The notes: generated from the sequence alone by a model not told the origin. Positions 50,504-58,526 are shown, counted from the first letter of the stretch. The stretch is 64,000 bases of DNA from Microbacterium sp. LWH3-1.2 (GCF_040675855.1 NZ_JBEGIK010000001.1:124001-188000); one strand, 5' to 3'. Made by a program: numbers and translations.

Positions 50504-51859
50504 CTAATCGACCGAGTAGCCCTGAACGGTCGCTTCGTTCTCCATCTCCTTCTGCCACTCGTCGGCGACGTCGGAGATCTTCTTGCCTGCGGCAAGGGCG
50601 GGAACGATGACCTTCGCATATGCGGTCTCGGCGGAGAAGCTCGGGTATCCCCAACCACTCCACACGCTTTCCGCGGCGGTGCCCACACTCGTGGCGAAGT
50701 CCGGGCCGAAGAATCCGCTGGCGGCCTGGTCGTTCAGCCAGGTGTCCGCCGCGCTCTGATAGGCGGGAAGACCGCCGGTGCCGGCAACGCCATCCTGGGT
50801 CGTGACGAACTCCAGGAAAGTCTTGACCGCCTCGAGATTCTTCGAATGACTCGATGCATACCAGACGCCGCCACCCACATTGCCGGTCACCTCGTCGCTG
50901 CCCTCCCAGGACAGCGGAGGCGCGGCGATCCACTGGCCCGAGGTCGCGTTGATGCTGTTCGGATTCTGGAACAGGGCTCCCGCATACCAAGCCGGTCCGG
51001 GTATCGCGACAAGCTTGCTGCTGTCAGCGACGAAGTCAGCCCCGAAAACACTGTCCTGAGTCAGGGTCTTGTTCGCGACCATGTGGTCGATCAGCGCGGT
51101 GACCTTCTCGGAGTCGGCCGCGTGCACGTCAGAGCTGAACGAGTCGCCGTCCACCTGGAAGATCGGAGCCGACCCACTCCAGTAGTAGACGAAGGGGCCA
51201 GTGAACGAGTCCCCCACCGATCCCAGCGTGTAACCCGGGTGCTCCGCAGCGAGCTTGTCGCCAAGCTCCTGATACTGCTCCCACGTCGTCGGCACCTCGT
51301 AGCCGAACTGCTCGAGAAGCGGCTTGTTGTACCAGAAGAGAACGGGCGCCAGATCGTTCCGAAGGCCCCAGACCGTGTCATCCACGGTCACGGGGTCAAG
51401 CGCGCCGGGAGTGAAGCCGTCGAGGAAGCTCTGATCGAAGAAGCCCTTGTTGATAGGAGCGGCGAACGCCTGAACCCCATTCGTCGGCTTCGAGGCCCAC
51501 GAGGCGTCATTGTTCTGCGTGGAGAAGACGACATCGGGCCACCCCTCGCCGGCTTGATCGGCGAGCCCGATCTTGGTCTGGAACGTCCCGGATCCGCTCG
51601 CGGAGCCGTCGTCGACGACCATGTTGACCTCGATGTCGGGGTTGGCCTTCTCAAAAGCCTCGACTGCGGGCTGGCGAGTTGCATCCACCCACACCGTGAT
51701 CTCGCTGTCCGGCACCTGCTCAACCGTCGGGAAGCCGTACTTCGAGTCAACCTCCCCCCCACCAGACGAGCAGCCGCCCAGGGCGACGATTCCCGCGACG
51801 GCGGAAACTGCCGCAGCGAGTCTGATGAAGCGTGAAGCGCGCTGATGCTGTGCAAGCAT
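50504..51859 (-). CDS. Sugar ABC transporter substrate-binding lipoprotein
   Basis: 451 residues. Lipobox ALGGC (Cys 30) after a short hydrophobic signal. Typical family-1 binding-protein landmarks: EITVWVDATRQPAVEAFEKA, NNDASWASKPTNGV and LAPVLFWYNKPLLEQFGYEV. Probably binds a mono- or disaccharide with a 6-deoxy sugar. AAAGGGA precedes the ATG. First gene of the import operon; an AT-rich operator-like site lies 68 bp upstream of the start. Confidence 0.9.
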   Translation of the reverse strand: MLAQHQRASRFIRLAAAVSAVAGIVALGGCSSGGGEVDSKYGFPTVEQVPDSEITVWVDATRQPAVEAFEKANPDIEVNMVVDDGSASGSGTFQTKIGLADQAGEGWPDVVFSTQNNDASWASKPTNGVQAFAAPINKGFFDQSFLDGFTPGALDPVTVDDTVWGLRNDLAPVLFWYNKPLLEQFGYEVPTTWEQYQELGDKLAAEHPGYTLGSVGDSFTGPFVYYWSGSAPIFQVDGDSFSSDVHAADSEKVTALIDHMVANKTLTQDSVFGADFVADSSKLVAIPGPAWYAGALFQNPNSINATSGQWIAAPPLSWEGSDEVTGNVGGGVWYASSHSKNLEAVKTFLEFVTTQDGVAGTGGLPAYQSAADTWLNDQAASGFFGPDFATSVGTAAESVWSGWGYPSFSAETAYAKVIVPALAAGKKISDVADEWQKEMENEATVQGYSVD

Positions 51860-51926
51860 TCGCGTCCCTTTCTAGTCGGCGTCGTTGACGACGTGTCACC
51901 CCTCGGCGACCTCTCACTTGATCATA

Positions 51927-51936
51927 CATATTACGT
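51927..51936. promoter_or_regulatory. AT-rich operator-like site before the importer operon
   Basis: CATATTACGT inside an AT-rich run (51916-51950), identical to the core at 46187-46196. Confidence 0.4.
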
Positions 51937-52374
51937 CTCAATAATCAAGTCGTCCTCGGGATGCCTGCGCTCGGTAGATGCCGGCCGGAGTGAACTGGTA
52001 CGCGCGCTCGGACGGGTCGGTTCGAAAGCGGTCAGACGAAATGAGACGCCAGTCAGCCTCGACACCATCCCGGTACTCGTCCAGGAAGCTTCGATCCTCG
52101 CGACCCTCGGCGACAATGGCGCATGGGTCCGATGTCTTCCCAGGGGCCGATGCGGAGCGCCCACCTCTCCCCAGTGACCCGACCGTGCCGTGGCGGCGGA
52201 TCGCGCGGGCCTGCTTGCGGAAGCGGACCTGCGGTCCGCGGATGCTCTCCTCACACGCACATGGGTGACGTGATGGGCGCCATGCACCGCGCAGCAGAGA
52301 CGCCGTCTGAACGGCAGAAACAAGAAACACCCCGGAAGACCGGGACTTTTCTCAAGGCTACTGTTTCAACGCAC
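51937..52374. other. Intergenic region with a possible coding remnant
   Basis: 440 bp. The minus-strand frame ending at 51938 reads protein-like near its end (ADWRLISSDRFRTDPSERAY, then QFTPAGIYRAQ), but no start or family can be assigned. The right part holds the tRNA-trailer-like hairpin of the attachment site. Confidence 0.3.
52331..52344 (-). terminator. Hairpin next to the left attachment site
   Basis: CCCGG-AAGA-CCGGG. On the minus strand it follows the tRNA 3'-end copy, as a tRNA terminator would, suggesting this was the original terminator before the island inserted. Confidence 0.5.
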
Positions 52375-52414
52375 TGCGCGCCCGAAGGGACTCGAACCCC
52401 TAACCTTCTGATCC
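52375..52414. repeat. Attachment-site copy: 3' 40 bp of tRNA-Arg
   Basis: Identical over 40 bp to 57560-57599, which covers the anticodon-stem-to-3'-end part of the intact tRNA-Arg gene. The 16 bp beyond also match at 13 positions. Marks the distal end of the island. Confidence 0.9.
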
Positions 52415-52467
52415 TCCCTGGCCGATCTCGCACGCGAGGCGGTCCGTCACGGGCGGCTCAGCCACCG

Positions 52468-53085
52468 TCAGGCGGATGGTCGCTGCACGAACTCGAGCGT
52501 GACGTACCGCAGGTGCTCGCGTGGAACGACCGCGGTGAGCGTGCCGCCACTAGGTAGCCTCGCGCCCACCGCGTAGACGAACGGATCGGTGTCGATCTCC
52601 GCTCCCGAGAACAAAGCTCCATCGATCAAGACGTCGACGCCGCCGCGGACAACCCGTACGGAAGTGAGGGCTGGTGAGTCCCCGTCGTGCAATCCGAGGC
52701 CAAGTTCTTCGCGGAACTGGTTCATGAGGATGTGGTTGGCGTGGTGCACCAGCCGGGCGGCGAGCGTGGTGTGCTCGGAGTCCTTGCGTTGCCAGGACGT
52801 CTGAACCGCCTCCCACAACATCGGGTATCGCATGCGCTCGACGTGCTCGATCAGCCAAGCCGGCCGCGGCCACGGAGGAGTCTCATCAATCGATCGACGA
52901 GTGCTGTCATCGAGGACAGCGAGGTTCACCGGATCGGACTTGTCGACCGGGTTGCGCCACAGCGTCGCAGAGATGCTCACGGACATCTCATCAACCCCAC
53001 TTTCGCGACTGCTCGTCGTAGCCACGCTGAAGTCCGCGAACTCCACAGCGGCCTGCGGAGCGAACTCGATAATTGGAATTGGCAT
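52468..53085 (-). CDS. Hypothetical protein (island cargo)
   Basis: 205 residues from the ATG at 53085; a GTG 9 bases upstream is also possible. No signal peptide or membrane segment. Segments such as AARLVHHANHILMNQFREEL and VRVVRGGVDVLIDGALFSGA are protein-like with balanced codon use, but no family is recognised. First gene inside the left attachment site. Confidence 0.6.
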   Translation of the reverse strand: MPIPIIEFAPQAAVEFADFSVATTSSRESGVDEMSVSISATLWRNPVDKSDPVNLAVLDDSTRRSIDETPPWPRPAWLIEHVERMRYPMLWEAVQTSWQRKDSEHTTLAARLVHHANHILMNQFREELGLGLHDGDSPALTSVRVVRGGVDVLIDGALFSGAEIDTDPFVYAVGARLPSGGTLTAVVPREHLRYVTLEFVQRPSA

Positions 53086-53091
53086 TGACTT

Positions 53092-53229
53092 CACCAACTG
53101 CTCGCGCTCAAGCCGCGGGTCGGGCGCATCCTCAGGAAGAACTCAGACGAACTGCATGACGCCATCCTGGCCGAGGAACCGAACACGCCGCCAGGTCTGG
53201 TGGAGCGCGTGGCACGGCAGGGTCGTTGA
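53092..53229 (+). pseudogene. C-terminal remnant of an unknown gene
   Basis: The plus-strand frame reads HQLLALKPRVGRILRKNSDE then LHDAILAEEPNTPPGLVERV and stops at 53229. It looks like a genuine protein end with no start or upstream part. Family unknown. Confidence 0.3.
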
Positions 53230-53297
53230 GCGCGCCGTTGCTCGTGGACATCCTCGGTGTCGAGGGGCAACGGGAACGATGTGACGCGCAGCCGAGC

Positions 53298-53930
53298 TCA
53301 GTTGGCGATTCGCCGGAGTTTCTTCATTGTGTGGCGGTCGGCGCGCACCACGCCGACGTCCTTGTGCCGCGAAAACACTGGCCCACTACCGGCGAGGTCG
53401 AGCGCGCGCCGGGCAGCGTCGCGCGCCGTTGGCCGATCCCCAGTCGCCTCGGCCAACGACATCATCGCCACGTTCCACCGGAAATGAGCGCCCGGGAACG
53501 GGACCCGACCTTCGCCAGCCCAATGAGTCAGGAGGTCGGCCGCCTCTTGGAGATCCCCTGCTTGGCGTCGCCGGATGAGGAGTTCGGCGAGCTTGACGTG
53601 CTGCATCGCGGTCGTGCCGTTCAGGCTCGGGTGCTCGTCGAGAAGTCGGCGGTAGTAGTGCTCAGCCCGGATTGGGTCCTCGCGGGCGTAGGAGTCTCCG
53701 AGATGTTCCAGCGCCCCGGCGCTCTCCAGATGAGCGAATTCGCCCTTGTCGGTCAGGACCCGTTGCCACAGTGCTCGAGCGGCGACTATCTCCCCGGCGT
53801 CAGCCAGCGCGAGTCCTTTGATCCGCAGGTACTGGGCCCGGTTGCGCGCGCGAGCGCGCGCAAGGCGGGACTCGAAGTCCGTACGAGCCGTCTCCGTCCA
53901 CAGCGGAGACCGGAACCAATCGTCAGCCAC
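53298..53930 (-). CDS. Tetratricopeptide-repeat protein (island cargo)
   Basis: 210 residues, all helical. Repeats of about 34-40 residues are visible: RIKGLALADAGEIVAARALW, ESAGALEHLGDSYAREDPIR with AEHYYRRLLDEHPSLNGTTA, KLAELLIRRRQAGDLQEAAD and MSLAEATGDRPTARDAARRA. TPR proteins mediate protein contacts; the partner is unknown. No signal peptide. Confidence 0.7.
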   Translation of the reverse strand: MADDWFRSPLWTETARTDFESRLARARARNRAQYLRIKGLALADAGEIVAARALWQRVLTDKGEFAHLESAGALEHLGDSYAREDPIRAEHYYRRLLDEHPSLNGTTAMQHVKLAELLIRRRQAGDLQEAADLLTHWAGEGRVPFPGAHFRWNVAMMSLAEATGDRPTARDAARRALDLAGSGPVFSRHKDVGVVRADRHTMKKLRRIAN

Positions 53931-54042
53931 GACAGCGATCCTCGCAGACCATGGCCACGGTCAAGGCTCAGTTGCCGCCGTGCGCTAGCCGGTCCTGCTG
54001 CGGGGCGCGCACCTCTTATCTTGACTCGCCTACACTCCCCTT

Positions 54043-54234
54043 GTGCAGCCGGTCATTCCTGGAGTGATCGCAGGATTGGTTCTCACGGGTGTCGGACTCA
54101 TCGGCTGGCTGCTTCCCGATCGGGACATCTGGGGATTCACCGGTCGTCGGAGGAGCACCTGCGCAACGCTTTGCCTTATCAGCTTGCTCTTCACGTTGCT
54201 CGCCTTGCTCGGCATCCCGGTCGGGCGGGCTTAG
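54043..54234 (+). CDS. Small membrane protein, 63 residues (island cargo)
   Basis: Two membrane helices (about 8-25 and 42-60) joined by a basic loop (GFTGRRRS). The GTG start lies 6 nt after TACACT and has no ribosome binding site, so it would be leaderless. No family recognised. Confidence 0.5.
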   Translation: MQPVIPGVIAGLVLTGVGLIGWLLPDRDIWGFTGRRRSTCATLCLISLLFTLLALLGIPVGRA

Positions 54235-54319
54235 AGCGCCTCAGCCGCGATCGGTCGCCGAGCGCGCCGAATACGAGGGAGCAACGGCCTGCCGTGGCGC
54301 GTTCCGTACACTCTGGCGG

Positions 54320-55096
54320 GTGAGCCTGTTCCGCCGGAAGAAGACGTTGCCTGCGCCCGTCGAGGGAGTGCCGGTGGAGGTGCTGTGGCGCGTCGACCAG
54401 TACACCGGGCAGTCTGCGGTGCGGGTACAGGCGACGCAGCTTGAGACCCACGAGGCAAGCTCGGCTGCCCGCCGCACCCTGTTCGAGGATTGGGTGCGAT
54501 TTCTGTCGACGGCCGAAACGAACATCGTCGACCTGGACCTCGTATCAAGAGTCCCGCAGGATCTCGTGGACGCCGCCTCAGGGCAGCGGCACCTTCGGAA
54601 GCTCGCGGTGAAGTGGGGACCGTACCGCGACCTCTCCGCACTCTCCGCGTTGAGGTCGTTGGAAGAACTGGCCCTGGGCGGTGCAACGAGTGTGGAGTCG
54701 CTGGAACCCCTGACTTCGTTGCCGGTCCTCTCGCGCCTTTTCGTGTCACAAGCGCACAAGGCCGACGGTGCCGCTCTCGGATCGCTGGTGCAGCTGCGAG
54801 GGCGCTGCTTTGGAAACGCTGACCTAGGATCCGACAAGAGCGTCGTTCTTCAAGACCTCCGATGGGTGACCTCTCTCAACGAGTTGAGGCAACTAGAGCT
54901 TCCCGGCACCCGCCTGATCGACCCGGATCTGACTCCACTGCTCGAGTTGCCACACCTAGAGAACCTTCGCCTTCCTCTGCGGCGGGCATACCGGAAGCAG
55001 GTCCTCGAGTTCGCAGCCCGTAGCAGCGCATTCGTTGGCGTCGCATCCGACTACGAGGAGCACGACGCCTTCGTCGCTTCAACGCGCCATCGGTAG
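54320..55096 (+). CDS. Leucine-rich-repeat-like protein (island cargo)
   Basis: 258 residues. The second half shows leucine-rich repeat spacing: LSALRSLEELALGGATSVES, LEPLTSLPVLSRLFVSQ, VTSLNELRQLELPGTRL and LLELPHLENLRLPL. The N-terminus is basic (LFRRKKTLPAP). GTG start 7 nt after TACACT, leaderless. Cytosolic by appearance. The function is unknown; such proteins often bind other proteins. Confidence 0.65.
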   Translation: MSLFRRKKTLPAPVEGVPVEVLWRVDQYTGQSAVRVQATQLETHEASSAARRTLFEDWVRFLSTAETNIVDLDLVSRVPQDLVDAASGQRHLRKLAVKWGPYRDLSALSALRSLEELALGGATSVESLEPLTSLPVLSRLFVSQAHKADGAALGSLVQLRGRCFGNADLGSDKSVVLQDLRWVTSLNELRQLELPGTRLIDPDLTPLLELPHLENLRLPLRRAYRKQVLEFAARSSAFVGVASDYEEHDAFVASTRHR

Positions 55097-55152
55097 CGTC
55101 TTAGCGACTCACGTCAGGCAGTCGGCCAACGCGCGCCGTATACCCCCTCGGA

Positions 55153-55563
55153 TCACGCGGCACCTTCATCCAGGTAGACCGTTGCGTAGACGTCGACACC
55201 GAGCGCCGAGATCTTTTCGGCCAAATCCACTGGCAGAAAGAATCCGCCCTGGGTCGAGTCTGAGTCCATTGACCACCAGATCCGAGCATCGCAATCCTGC
55301 GGCAGGTTCGTGACCCGCCCGAACGCCGGATCGCTGCGCATGAGAAGCGCTCTCAGGGCTCGCGTACCGGTTTGGTCGGCGCCAGTGTCGTCGAGTGAGT
55401 CGACGTCGAGCGACCAGACGTGGTTCTCGCGGATGCGACCGGAGCGGGCCACGGTGCCTTTGTGTTCGACTCTGGTCGGGGTGAGCGCAAGTACCGCCGA
55501 TATGGCGACGGGCTCCGTGTCGGTGGAAACCACAACCAGCGACGCTCGGCCGGACTGAATCAT
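55153..55563 (-). CDS. DUF4279 domain protein (island cargo)
   Basis: 136 residues. ISAVLALTPTRVEHKG, then the conserved HVWSLDVDSLDD, DCDARIWWSMDSDSTQGGFF and LPVDLAEKISALGVDVYATV match the DUF4279 family. Function unknown. TATGCT is 6 nt before the ATG, leaderless. DUF4279 genes are scattered in accessory regions. Confidence 0.75.
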   Translation of the reverse strand: MIQSGRASLVVVSTDTEPVAISAVLALTPTRVEHKGTVARSGRIRENHVWSLDVDSLDDTGADQTGTRALRALLMRSDPAFGRVTNLPQDCDARIWWSMDSDSTQGGFFLPVDLAEKISALGVDVYATVYLDEGAA

Positions 55564-55699
55564 GAGCCGAGCATAGAAGCCGCCGCCGTCCCTTCCACGG
55601 CACCCAGACCGGTCGGCTTGCGAGGCGATCGTCGACCCGCTCAAGCGGGTGCATTACGATCCGACTACCGCGCTCGTAGACGCTTGCGCCGAGAGGTAG

Positions 55700-56587
55700 A
55701 TGATGGATCGTTCGACGTCGCGAGTTGTCGACACCGCGCATGGTGCCATCGAGTGCATCGACGCGGGGGAGGGTCAGCCGGTGTTGTTCGTCCACGGCTC
55801 TCCGGGTGGCGCGGATCAAGGTGCGCTGATGGGCGCATTTCTGTTAGACGCGGGCTTTCGAGTTATCGCTCCCGCGCGGCCCGGATACGGGCGGACGCCG
55901 CTGACAAAGGAGAATCGCACGCCCGCCGCGCAAGCCGTGCTGCACGTCGACCTCATGGACGCGCTCGGTCTCGAGCGGGCGTCGGTGGTGTGCTGGTCCG
56001 GCGGTGGACCGTCGACGTACTCACTGGCGACGACGCACTCCGCTCGGGTGGACCGTGTGGTCGCGATCGCCGCCGTGAGCGGAGACTTCCGCTTCACCGG
56101 CATCACGGAGTCACGGCTCATGGCCGGCTCCAGCGGACGATGGGTCATGGATCAGCTCGTCCACCACGCCCCGAAGTCGGTTGTTCGCTCACTCGCGAAG
56201 GAAGAGGGCCACCTCGACCGGTCGCACCTAGCCGCCCTCGTCGATCACATCTGGAACGACCCGGCAACACGCTCGTTCGCTCTCGAGCTCGCGAGGTCGG
56301 TGACCGGCTCCCAGCGAAAGGCAGGGCTCAAGAACGACCAGACGACCTTCCCGGAGATCGTGGACCTCCGTCTTGCCGAGGTGACCGCACCGACACTGTT
56401 GGTGCACGGCACTGCTGATGCCGACGTGCCGTTCGATCAGAGCGAGCGGGCGCGCGGGTCGATCCCCGGCGCCGTTCTCCTGCCTATCGCCGATGGCACC
56501 CACATCGCAGCATGGACCGACCCCACAAGCGAGAACGTGCAGGGGCGGATCATCGCGCACTTGCGCGGAGCCAGCAGAACCAACTGA
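55700..56587 (+). CDS. Alpha/beta hydrolase (island cargo)
   Basis: 295 residues. VLFVHGSPGGADQ is the oxyanion strand, CWSGGGPSTY the nucleophile elbow (Ser in WSGGG instead of the usual GHSxG), LVHGTADADVPFDQ holds the acid and DGTHIAAW the His. Cytosolic. GAGAGG precedes the ATG. Substrate unknown. Confidence 0.8.
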   Translation: MMDRSTSRVVDTAHGAIECIDAGEGQPVLFVHGSPGGADQGALMGAFLLDAGFRVIAPARPGYGRTPLTKENRTPAAQAVLHVDLMDALGLERASVVCWSGGGPSTYSLATTHSARVDRVVAIAAVSGDFRFTGITESRLMAGSSGRWVMDQLVHHAPKSVVRSLAKEEGHLDRSHLAALVDHIWNDPATRSFALELARSVTGSQRKAGLKNDQTTFPEIVDLRLAEVTAPTLLVHGTADADVPFDQSERARGSIPGAVLLPIADGTHIAAWTDPTSENVQGRIIAHLRGASRTN

Positions 56588-56867
56588 GGCGACGTTCGCA
56601 CGATCTCGCGCGAAGACAGAGCGAGCAGTGCCCGCCCCCAGTGGTCACAGGATCGCCGCCCCAAAGCCGCTCCTCGGCCGCGCGTGCGACGTGAGCGACA
56701 CGAGCACGCCGCACGCACTCCCCTCTGCCCGCAAAGCCCACTCGTCACAGTGACCGTAGCGGGGCCCGATCGCGCCTCGCGTGCTGCCTCCGCGCGTGAG
56801 CCGCGGCGCTGTGATGAGAAACAAGCAATGCCATGTCTAGGGACGTCGGTGACGGAAGTGCGTCATT
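56588..56867. other. Region without a supported gene
   Basis: 280 bp between the hydrolase and the IS remnant. Open frames here show no protein-like sequence or start signal. Confidence 0.4.
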
Positions 56868-57325
56868 ACATCGGTGACGGTTCTGGTGTGGTTGGTGGTG
56901 ACAGTTCTGCCCCTCTATCTGTGAGGGATGAGCCGCGCCGAGCCTGTTGATCCTCGTGTTCGTCTTGCGATCGTGCAGTGGCCGGAGGACGCGCCGCGCG
57001 GGTCGGTGACCTCGTTCTGTGCGGAGCAGGGCATCTCGCGGAGACGTTTTACGAGATCCGCAAGCGAGTTGCGGCGGACGGGCCGGCGGCGGCGTTGGAG
57101 CCGCGGTCGCGGCGCCCGTTGTCGAGCCCGAACCGGATCGTGGACGAGGTCGCCGAACGGGCGGTGGCGGTGCGGCAGCGTTGGAGCATTCCGGGTTGGA
57201 CCAGCCCAAGACCGGCACCACCTACGTCAGCAACAGCCGACCCCGCGGCCGCACGAGCGGACTGTCACCGATGTCCTGACACATGCAGTGTCAACGATGT
57301 CCTGATACAGAACCGTCACCGATGT
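56868..57325. mobile_element. Gutted IS481-like insertion element
   Basis: Perfect 18-bp inverted repeats at 56868-56885 and 57308-57325 (left end ACATCGGTGACGGTTCTG). Further degenerate copies of GACATCGGTGAC occur on both ends, three on the right side, as in transposase-binding arrays. The inside carries only the N-terminus and extreme C-terminus of a transposase, about 0.46 kb in place of roughly 1.3 kb. Confidence 0.7.
56928..57279 (+). pseudogene. IS481-type transposase remnant
   Basis: MSRAEPVDPRVRLAIVQWPE and SVTSFCAEQGIS give the helix-turn-helix start; after a frame change it continues as FYEIRKRVAADGPAAALEPR and SRRPLSSPNRIVDEVAERAV. After a large deletion and another frame change only the end is left (DQPKTGTTYVSNSRPRGRTS). 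The DDE catalytic core is missing. Confidence 0.7.
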
Positions 57326-57509
57326 CCGGAGGCATCACAGATGATAAACAAACATGCTCGACTCCAGTGCACACATAGGTGCACACATGCAACTCCGACC
57401 AGGGCTGGGCTGAGGTCGAGCACCGCGCTTCACTCTGTCGCCGTCCCTGATTCGGCGTCAGACGCAAGGCCCGCGGAATCAGAAAGATTCCAGCCCGCCC
57501 CAGAGACAC
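57326..57509. other. Region with a short direct repeat, no supported gene
   Basis: Contains GTGCACACATAGGTGCACACATG, two 9-bp copies of TGCACACAT 12 bp apart. No coding signal. Confidence 0.3.
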
Positions 57510-57537
57510 GAAAACCCGCGGAACTCCGCGGGTTTTC
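57510..57537 (-). terminator. Terminator of tRNA-Arg
   Basis: A 12-bp perfect stem (57510-57521 with 57526-57537) and AACT loop; reads GGGTTTTC on the minus strand, 25 bases after the tRNA. Confidence 0.85.
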
Positions 57538-57561
57538 AGTGCTTACTGTCTCAACACAGTG

Positions 57562-57634
57562 CGCGCCCGAAGGGACTCGAACCCCTAACCTTCTGATCCG
57601 TAGTCAGATGCTCTATCCATTGAGCTACGGGCGC
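57562..57634 (-). tRNA. tRNA-Arg (anticodon ACG)
   Basis: 73 nt with full cloverleaf: acceptor GCGCCCG/CGGGCGC, D arm GCTC/GAGC, anticodon stem TCTGA/TCAGA with loop CTACGGA (anticodon ACG), T arm AGGGG-TTCGAGT-CCCTT, discriminator G. CCA is not encoded. It is the integration target of the adjacent island. Confidence 0.97.
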
Positions 57635-57747
57635 ACGTTGCTTGCTCTCGCGCACAACGTCGTCCAGACTACCCGACGGATGCGCGCCGCGCGAATCGGC
57701 GGACGGATGCTGGTTTCCCGGGCGTGTCCGCACGCACCGGGCCTGCG

Positions 57748-57894
57748 CTATCCGCCGTCTAGAACACGCAACTGTCGTTGCAGCGCGACCTGTCGATAGG
57801 ACGTGTCGATGAGCTCCGCGAGCAGCCCCCAGTCACCGGCCTCCGGCTCCACGCGGATGGCGAGCCACCCGAGCCTCACCGCGACGGGTGACAC
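57748..57894 (-). pseudogene. C-terminal fragment of an MmcQ/YjbR family protein
   Basis: VSPVAVRLGWLAIRVEPEAG then DWGLLAELIDTSYRQVALQR and LRVLDGG match the C-terminal half of MmcQ/YjbR proteins (normally about 115-130 residues). The N-terminal half is replaced by the neighbouring gene. Confidence 0.6.
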
Positions 57895-57896
57895 CG

Positions 57897-58526
57897 TCAG
57901 GACTCGAGTTCGCTGACGTCGATGCCGGAGACCCGTGGAGAGTGCGCTGTGGGCTCGGCAGGGGGCGCAGCATCCGTCCCGGGATCGTCGAGATGCCGCT
58001 TGTGGGCGGCGAGGCGCGGGAGATCGACGAGGCGGATCGACTGCATGCGAGCGGCACGCATGCGGTCGTAGTCGGGGTCGAGCTCGGGGCGCATGCCCTC
58101 GACGCGCAGGCGGCGCTCCAGGTTGGCCTCGACGTCGCCCCATGCGGCGTCGCGGGACTGCTCGATGAAGGTCCGCACGACATGCGGGTCGTCGGCCATG
58201 CGTCGGAGGGCGGTGGCCACGCCCGCATACTGGCGGCCCCGCCGACGGAGATTGCGGGTGTCGCGGTCGCGGTAGTCGTGCGTGCCGTCGGGGTCGGTGA
58301 ACTTGCCCCAGGCCTTCTTGCGCTGACGCTTGACGAGCGCGGCGGCCTGGTCCTGCTCGTCGGCGAGGTGGAGCAGCGTCTCGCGCGCGAACGGCGTGAA
58401 ACCGACCACGTCGAACTGCTCGTCGTGCGCGATCGTCTCGACGAGGATACGGTTGCGGATCGCCAGGCGCGCTGCGGCGGACGCGATGGACACCCCTTCG
58501 GCAATCGCCTCTGCGGTCTTGCCCAT
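57897..58526 (-). CDS. Hypothetical basic helical protein
   Basis: 209 residues, rich in Arg and charged helices: ASAAARLAIRNRILVETIAH, DEQDQAAALVKRQRKKAWGK and DYRDRDTRNLRRRGRQY. No membrane segment. Appears to be a conserved type of hypothetical protein in Microbacteriaceae. ATG at 58526 is chosen because GGGGAGG lies 5 bases before it. Family not named. Confidence 0.75.
   Translation of the reverse strand: MGKTAEAIAEGVSIASAAARLAIRNRILVETIAHDEQFDVVGFTPFARETLLHLADEQDQAAALVKRQRKKAWGKFTDPDGTHDYRDRDTRNLRRRGRQYAGVATALRRMADDPHVVRTFIEQSRDAAWGDVEANLERRLRVEGMRPELDPDYDRMRAARMQSIRLVDLPRLAAHKRHLDDPGTDAAPPAEPTAHSPRVSGIDVSELES

Larger units (their letters stand above)
52375..57599. mobile_element. Small genomic island integrated at tRNA-Arg(ACG)
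   Basis: About 5.2 kb bounded by direct repeats of the tRNA 3' end, with the intact tRNA on one side and the partial copy on the other, the classical product of tyrosine-integrase insertion. The cargo is hypothetical, TPR, leucine-rich, DUF4279 and hydrolase genes plus a gutted IS481-like element. No integrase gene is visible, so it is probably immobile now or was moved in trans. Confidence 0.8.

Noticed and set aside
57341..57375. CRISPR-like repeat (two TGCACACAT copies)
   Set aside because: Only two 9-bp copies with no spacer array; chance or IS-related.
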